From: DATGEP01 sp035310125
Lineage (GTDB): Bacteria; Chloroflexota; Ktedonobacteria; Ktedonobacterales; JADMIN01
NCBI GenBank assembly: GCA_035310125.1
Contig: DATGEP010000006.1
Coordinates: 1-40,581 of the forward strand
Length of the DNA: 40,581 nucleotides
Direction of reading: 5' to 3'
The notes under the pieces are model-generated. The model was not told the DNA's origin. It saw nothing but the letters and a program-made list of their open reading frames with translations, and searched no databases. This document shows, piece after piece, positions 37,969-40,581 of this stretch. Made by a program: the position numbers and the translations under genes. Numbering within the stretch: position 1 is the first letter of the stretch; the number at the start of each line of letters is the position of its first letter.

Positions 37969-39123
37969 ATGCCGATGGCCTGGGACACGCGGCTCAAGGC
38001 GGCCTGGCACGGGGAGGCGTCGGGGAGCGATCTCGCGGCGATGTTTGCCGCGACGGCGGGCCTGACCGGGCTGAAACAGGCGCTGGAGGATCGCCGTCTG
38101 GAGGCTGAGATCGAGCAAACGGGGCAGGGGTGGCGCGCCATCCTGGCGGTGGGACGGCTCGCGGCCCCACTCTGGCTCGCGGAGACGCTCGTCGGTCTGG
38201 CGGGCACCTTCTACGACGCGGAGACGCGCTCGCATCCCGACCGCCCCTCGTCAGTCAGCCGGCCCATCTTCGTCGTGGTGGCCGCGCTGCTGGCCCCGGT
38301 CGAGGATATCATCGCCGATGTGACCACCGCGCTGGCAGATCCCAACCATCTCACGGCGCTGACCGCGCCGCTGCACATCGGGCCGGGTGGCGATATCGCC
38401 GGGGACGCCTCACCCGGCCCCGCCTCTGGCCCATACGCACAGGGGCTGGCATCGGGCGCCAGGCAGGCTCATACGTCGTCCGCCACCGCGCTGGCTTCGG
38501 TGCGGACGGAGGTTGCCCGGTCGGAAGCGCCGGATTGGCTGAGGGCGGGGCTGCAACGGCTCGACGGCGAGCTACAGGGAGCCGGGGCGCGCCTGGACAT
38601 GAGCGAGACGCGCCTGACATCGCTGACCGCGGCACACGGCGGCGACCCCGCCATGCTGGCGGCGATCTGTGGCGACCTTTGGAAAATCGTGGATATTGCG
38701 GCGGTGGCGGGGCAGATGATTGCCGACCCGCATCTGCTGCCAGGGGCGGCCACACTACACAGCGCCGGCCCAGGTCAGGCGCGCATGTCGCCGATGCCCC
38801 CATCCGCTCCGCTCCCACCCCTACTACCCTCGCATCCAGCGGCGCCACGCCATGTGCCAGTGGAGGTGAACCCCTTGCCGCTGCCGGTGATTGATCCGGG
38901 GGCGGCGCCGCTGCTCCAGCGGCGAGATGACACGCCAGCGCTGGGATCGCCGCTCGCTGTCGTGCCGCCCCCTGAAGTCTCGTTGCCCATCATCGGTGAG
39001 TCTTCCCAGCCAACAACCGCAACGTCGAGCGAGAAGCCCCATCTGGATGCACGGCAGAAGCCGGGCACCGCGAAGGATTCCACGGACAAGGAGGCACCCA
39101 TCGTATTCCCCGAGATCGGGTAG
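37969..39123 (+). CDS. Unrecognised protein partner of the vWA gene, with Pro-rich C-terminus
   Basis: The 384-aa product begins MPMAWDTRLKAAWHGE, with AAAGGGG 9 bases before the ATG. I recognise no domain. Residues about 1-130 look like an alpha-helical globular part with ILAVGRLAAPLWLAETLVGLAGTFYD and IFVVVAALLAPVEDIIADVTTAL, which are amphipathic rather than TM helices. Residues about 170-265 form a second helical region, possibly coiled (LRAGLQRLDGELQGAGARLDMSETRL). From about 275 the chain is Pro/Ser/Thr-rich and likely disordered, ending KEAPIVFPEIG. A C-terminal tail ending in a short conserved-looking motif could recruit the vWA protein. The close spacing to the vWA gene suggests a joint function. 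Confidence 0.8.
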   Translation: MPMAWDTRLKAAWHGEASGSDLAAMFAATAGLTGLKQALEDRRLEAEIEQTGQGWRAILAVGRLAAPLWLAETLVGLAGTFYDAETRSHPDRPSSVSRPIFVVVAALLAPVEDIIADVTTALADPNHLTALTAPLHIGPGGDIAGDASPGPASGPYAQGLASGARQAHTSSATALASVRTEVARSEAPDWLRAGLQRLDGELQGAGARLDMSETRLTSLTAAHGGDPAMLAAICGDLWKIVDIAAVAGQMIADPHLLPGAATLHSAGPGQARMSPMPPSAPLPPLLPSHPAAPRHVPVEVNPLPLPVIDPGAAPLLQRRDDTPALGSPLAVVPPPEVSLPIIGESSQPTTATSSEKPHLDARQKPGTAKDSTDKEAPIVFPEIG

Positions 39124-39179
39124 GACGCCGGGGTTGGTTGTTGTCATTATGTCTCGTGCTGAGTTATGGTGTTGTATGT

Positions 39180-39330
39180 CATAGACCGCACGCCCTAAAG
39201 GGACGGTGGCTTGCAGCTACCCCGCCAGGGGTGCCGCGTGCGGCGGTATGACAGCCGCCCGGCGACCAATGTTGATCGCCGCGTTCACATCGGCGTGGGC
39301 GACGACCCCGCAGGATGTGCAGAGAAACTG
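39180..39330 (-). ncRNA. Probable reRNA (omega RNA) region overlapping the tnpB 3' end
   Basis: In characterised TnpB elements the guide RNA scaffold comes from the 3' end of tnpB and the right end of the element, and the guide is the flanking DNA. Here the corresponding stretch covers the last codons (GRRAAVIPPHAAPLAG region), a GC-rich segment with GCCGCACGCGGC, and the CCCTTTAGGG hairpin. The guide would then be the sequence just left of about 39180. This is placed by analogy only. Confidence 0.35.
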
Positions 39331-40302
39331 CGATTGCGTCTTGCGATTCGCCGTGTCGCAGTGGCCGCAGGCCGAGCAGATACGACTCGTGTTGCGCGGG
39401 TCGACCGCGACGAGCCGCACGCCAGCCAGCGCCGCCTTGTAGGAGAGGAACGACCGCAGTTGAGCAAACGCCCAGGAGTGCAGCACACGTCGCTGGCGCT
39501 TTCTAACCGTTGTCCGCGTGCGGATGCCGTTGAGGTCTTCAACGGCAATCCCGCGTGCGGTGCCTTTCGCCTGTGCTACCAGGCGTTTGCTCACACAGTG
39601 GTTCGTATCGCGGATGAAGCGGGTTTCCCGCCCACTCCGCTTTTTCAGCAGGCGTTTGGCGCTCTTGGTTCCCGTCTTTTGGAGCGTGGTCCGAAAGCGG
39701 GAATAGCGAGCACGCACGTGGTTGACGTGGCTGCCACTCACCAGCTCGCCATCACTGGTCGTGGCAATGTTGACGATGCCCAGATCAACGCCCAGATACT
39801 CGCGCACCGCGTCGGGCGTCGGCTCAGGCGCATCAACGGTGATGGCGAGGAAGAAGGTGGCGCTGCTCGCACGGTAGAGCAGGTCGCATTGTCCCCGCGT
39901 GCGAGCGAGCATGCCTTCCGCGTAGCGCCCGACGCGGAAGGGCATGACGGCGCGCCCGCCCAGCGTCAAGAGCGACACACGATCAGGGCCAGGGAACGAG
40001 CAGATGCGCTGGTCATAGACCAGCGCGCTGTGCGCACGGAAGTGCGGCTGAATGGCCTTGTCGCGCTTGTAGGCTTCGCTCACCTTGCTGATGGCGCGAA
40101 TGGTCATCTGCGCCGAGAGGCCAAACTGGGCGCGCGTGTCATAGTACACCAGCTTTTGCAGGTCAAGCTTGCCCGCACACGTTGCCGCGAACGCCACGGC
40201 GGCAATCGCGTTGCAGGCGGCGTTGAACTGTTCCAGGGTCCGCAGCAAGGCGGCATGCTGGTCAGGGGTCGGCGCAAGTTTGACGAGCAGGGTTTGTTTC
40301 AT
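39217..40302 (-). CDS. tnpB: TnpB RNA-guided nuclease (IS200/IS605 OrfB)
   Basis: This 361-aa protein has TnpB architecture: a helical/wedge N-terminal half (MKQTLLVKLAPTPDQHAALL with the OrfB helix-turn-helix), then a split RuvC domain. Catalytic residues are all present: D173 (GVDLGIV), E255 (VEDLNGI) and D338 (HADVNAA). The zinc ribbon CSACGHC with FLCTSC (C309, C312, C328, C331) lies between the last two motifs. TnpB cleaves DNA next to a short target-adjacent motif, guided by an RNA from the element's right end, and helps the element persist. The start at 40302 has a TGTGATACAC extended -10-like sequence nearby. The reading frame is intact, suggesting recent activity or selection. Confidence 0.93.
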   Translation of the reverse strand: MKQTLLVKLAPTPDQHAALLRTLEQFNAACNAIAAVAFAATCAGKLDLQKLVYYDTRAQFGLSAQMTIRAISKVSEAYKRDKAIQPHFRAHSALVYDQRICSFPGPDRVSLLTLGGRAVMPFRVGRYAEGMLARTRGQCDLLYRASSATFFLAITVDAPEPTPDAVREYLGVDLGIVNIATTSDGELVSGSHVNHVRARYSRFRTTLQKTGTKSAKRLLKKRSGRETRFIRDTNHCVSKRLVAQAKGTARGIAVEDLNGIRTRTTVRKRQRRVLHSWAFAQLRSFLSYKAALAGVRLVAVDPRNTSRICSACGHCDTANRKTQSQFLCTSCGVVAHADVNAAINIGRRAAVIPPHAAPLAG

Positions 40303-40400
40303 GCAAGCAGTGTATCACAATTGACGGTATGTGTCAGTGATGGGAGGTCCGCCTGCGGGCGGCGGCGCATTCCTCCGCCTGGGTTGAAGCCCAGCGGCTT

Positions 40401-40581
40401 CCTGCGCCGTTTTCTGTGAATGGGTGAGAAGTGACGAGGGATGGGCGGCCAAACTTCAGGAGTAGCATGAAGCCGCCCCAGCGTATCGAGATGCGGAAGC
40501 GTGTAGTATCAACGACGCGACACGATCGCGCGGCGCCTGAAACCGGCATAACTATTGCTGGCAATCAACCCAGTGGGCGGC
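40401..40581. other. Window end, no feature seen
   Basis: The last ~180 bases carry an open minus-strand frame (76 codons) without family resemblance or a good ribosome-binding site. I see no RNA gene or repeat. Confidence 0.5.

Larger units (their letters stand above)
39180..40400 (-). mobile_element. IS200/IS605-group element with solo tnpB
   Basis: A tnpB gene with no tnpA, bounded by hairpins. The right (3') end has the compact CCCTAAAGGG palindrome at 39193-39202. Beyond the start codon two stem-loops lie at 40349-40362 (CCGCC/GGCGG) and 40375-40397 (CTGGG/CCCAG with outer CCG/CGG). Without a second copy the ends cannot be fixed exactly; the limits are approximate. A tnpB-only element cannot move by itself and needs a TnpA in trans. 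Confidence 0.55.

Noticed and set aside
39211..40419. 402-codon plus-strand frame over tnpB
   Set aside because: Shadow of the TnpB gene, which has full catalytic motifs.
40334..40564. 76-codon minus-strand frame at the window end
   Set aside because: No ribosome-binding site, no family resemblance, and it overlaps the terminal hairpins of the tnpB element.

Overview
The window is a GC-rich bacterial chromosome segment carrying about 29 recognisable protein genes and an unusual load of short palindromic repeats. Several traits fit Chloroflexota, most likely the Ktedonobacteria: zinc-ribbon/disordered/single-TM proteins, an R2lox-type di-metal oxidase, dipeptide-type ABC transporters used for sugars, a five-TM molybdopterin oxidoreductase, and GTAGGGG-type interspersed repeats. 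This assignment is an inference; no rRNA or other marker is present.

Layout. 1-7.2 kb: an M16 peptidase, a zinc-ribbon/RG-rich membrane protein, a small methyltransferase, a minus-strand membrane protein preceded by a likely 44-aa ORF, queG, and a convergent R2lox. 7.4-16.3 kb: a sugar-uptake locus with a strong promoter, three phased LacI-type half-sites, a LacI regulator, a lipoprotein binding protein, two permeases, two ATPases and a GH1 beta-glucosidase. The ATPase and glucosidase genes are joined by ATGA overlaps. The likely job is import and hydrolysis of beta-glucosides such as cellobiose. 16.4-22.5 kb: a WecA/TagO-like sugar-phosphate transferase, a four-TM protein plus MFS exporter divergent from a PadR regulator, a tryptophan 2,3-dioxygenase-like gene, a hydrolase remnant and an MBL-fold hydrolase.

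22.6-34.4 kb: priA, an APH-fold kinase, then a tightly overlapped minus-strand operon read from 34.4 to 27.1 kb. Its genes encode a GT2-DUF2064 fusion, a GT-C membrane glycosyltransferase, a radical SAM/SPASM protein, a five-TM Sec/Tat-type sulfite-oxidase-fold molybdoenzyme and a PLP aminotransferase. This is the best candidate for an undescribed pathway. 34.8-39.1 kb: a response regulator and histidine kinase, then a vWA-domain protein with an unrecognised partner. 39.2-40.4 kb: a solo tnpB of IS200/IS605 type with intact RuvC residues.

Repeats. Four short families are interspersed. Family A has GGCGTCC arms and a CCCCTACG tail. Family B has GGGCGC/GCGCCC arms and the same kind of tail. Family C is a GGTTGCCGATTCTGCCGG cluster upstream of priA. 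Family D is a CCCCTCTCC hairpin. Several copies sit inside reading frames and are translated: in priA, the molybdoenzyme and the GT-C gene. PriA and the molybdoenzyme share a nearly identical 57-bp block. This resembles the in-frame palindromic elements known from Rickettsia and is the most distinctive structural feature of the window.
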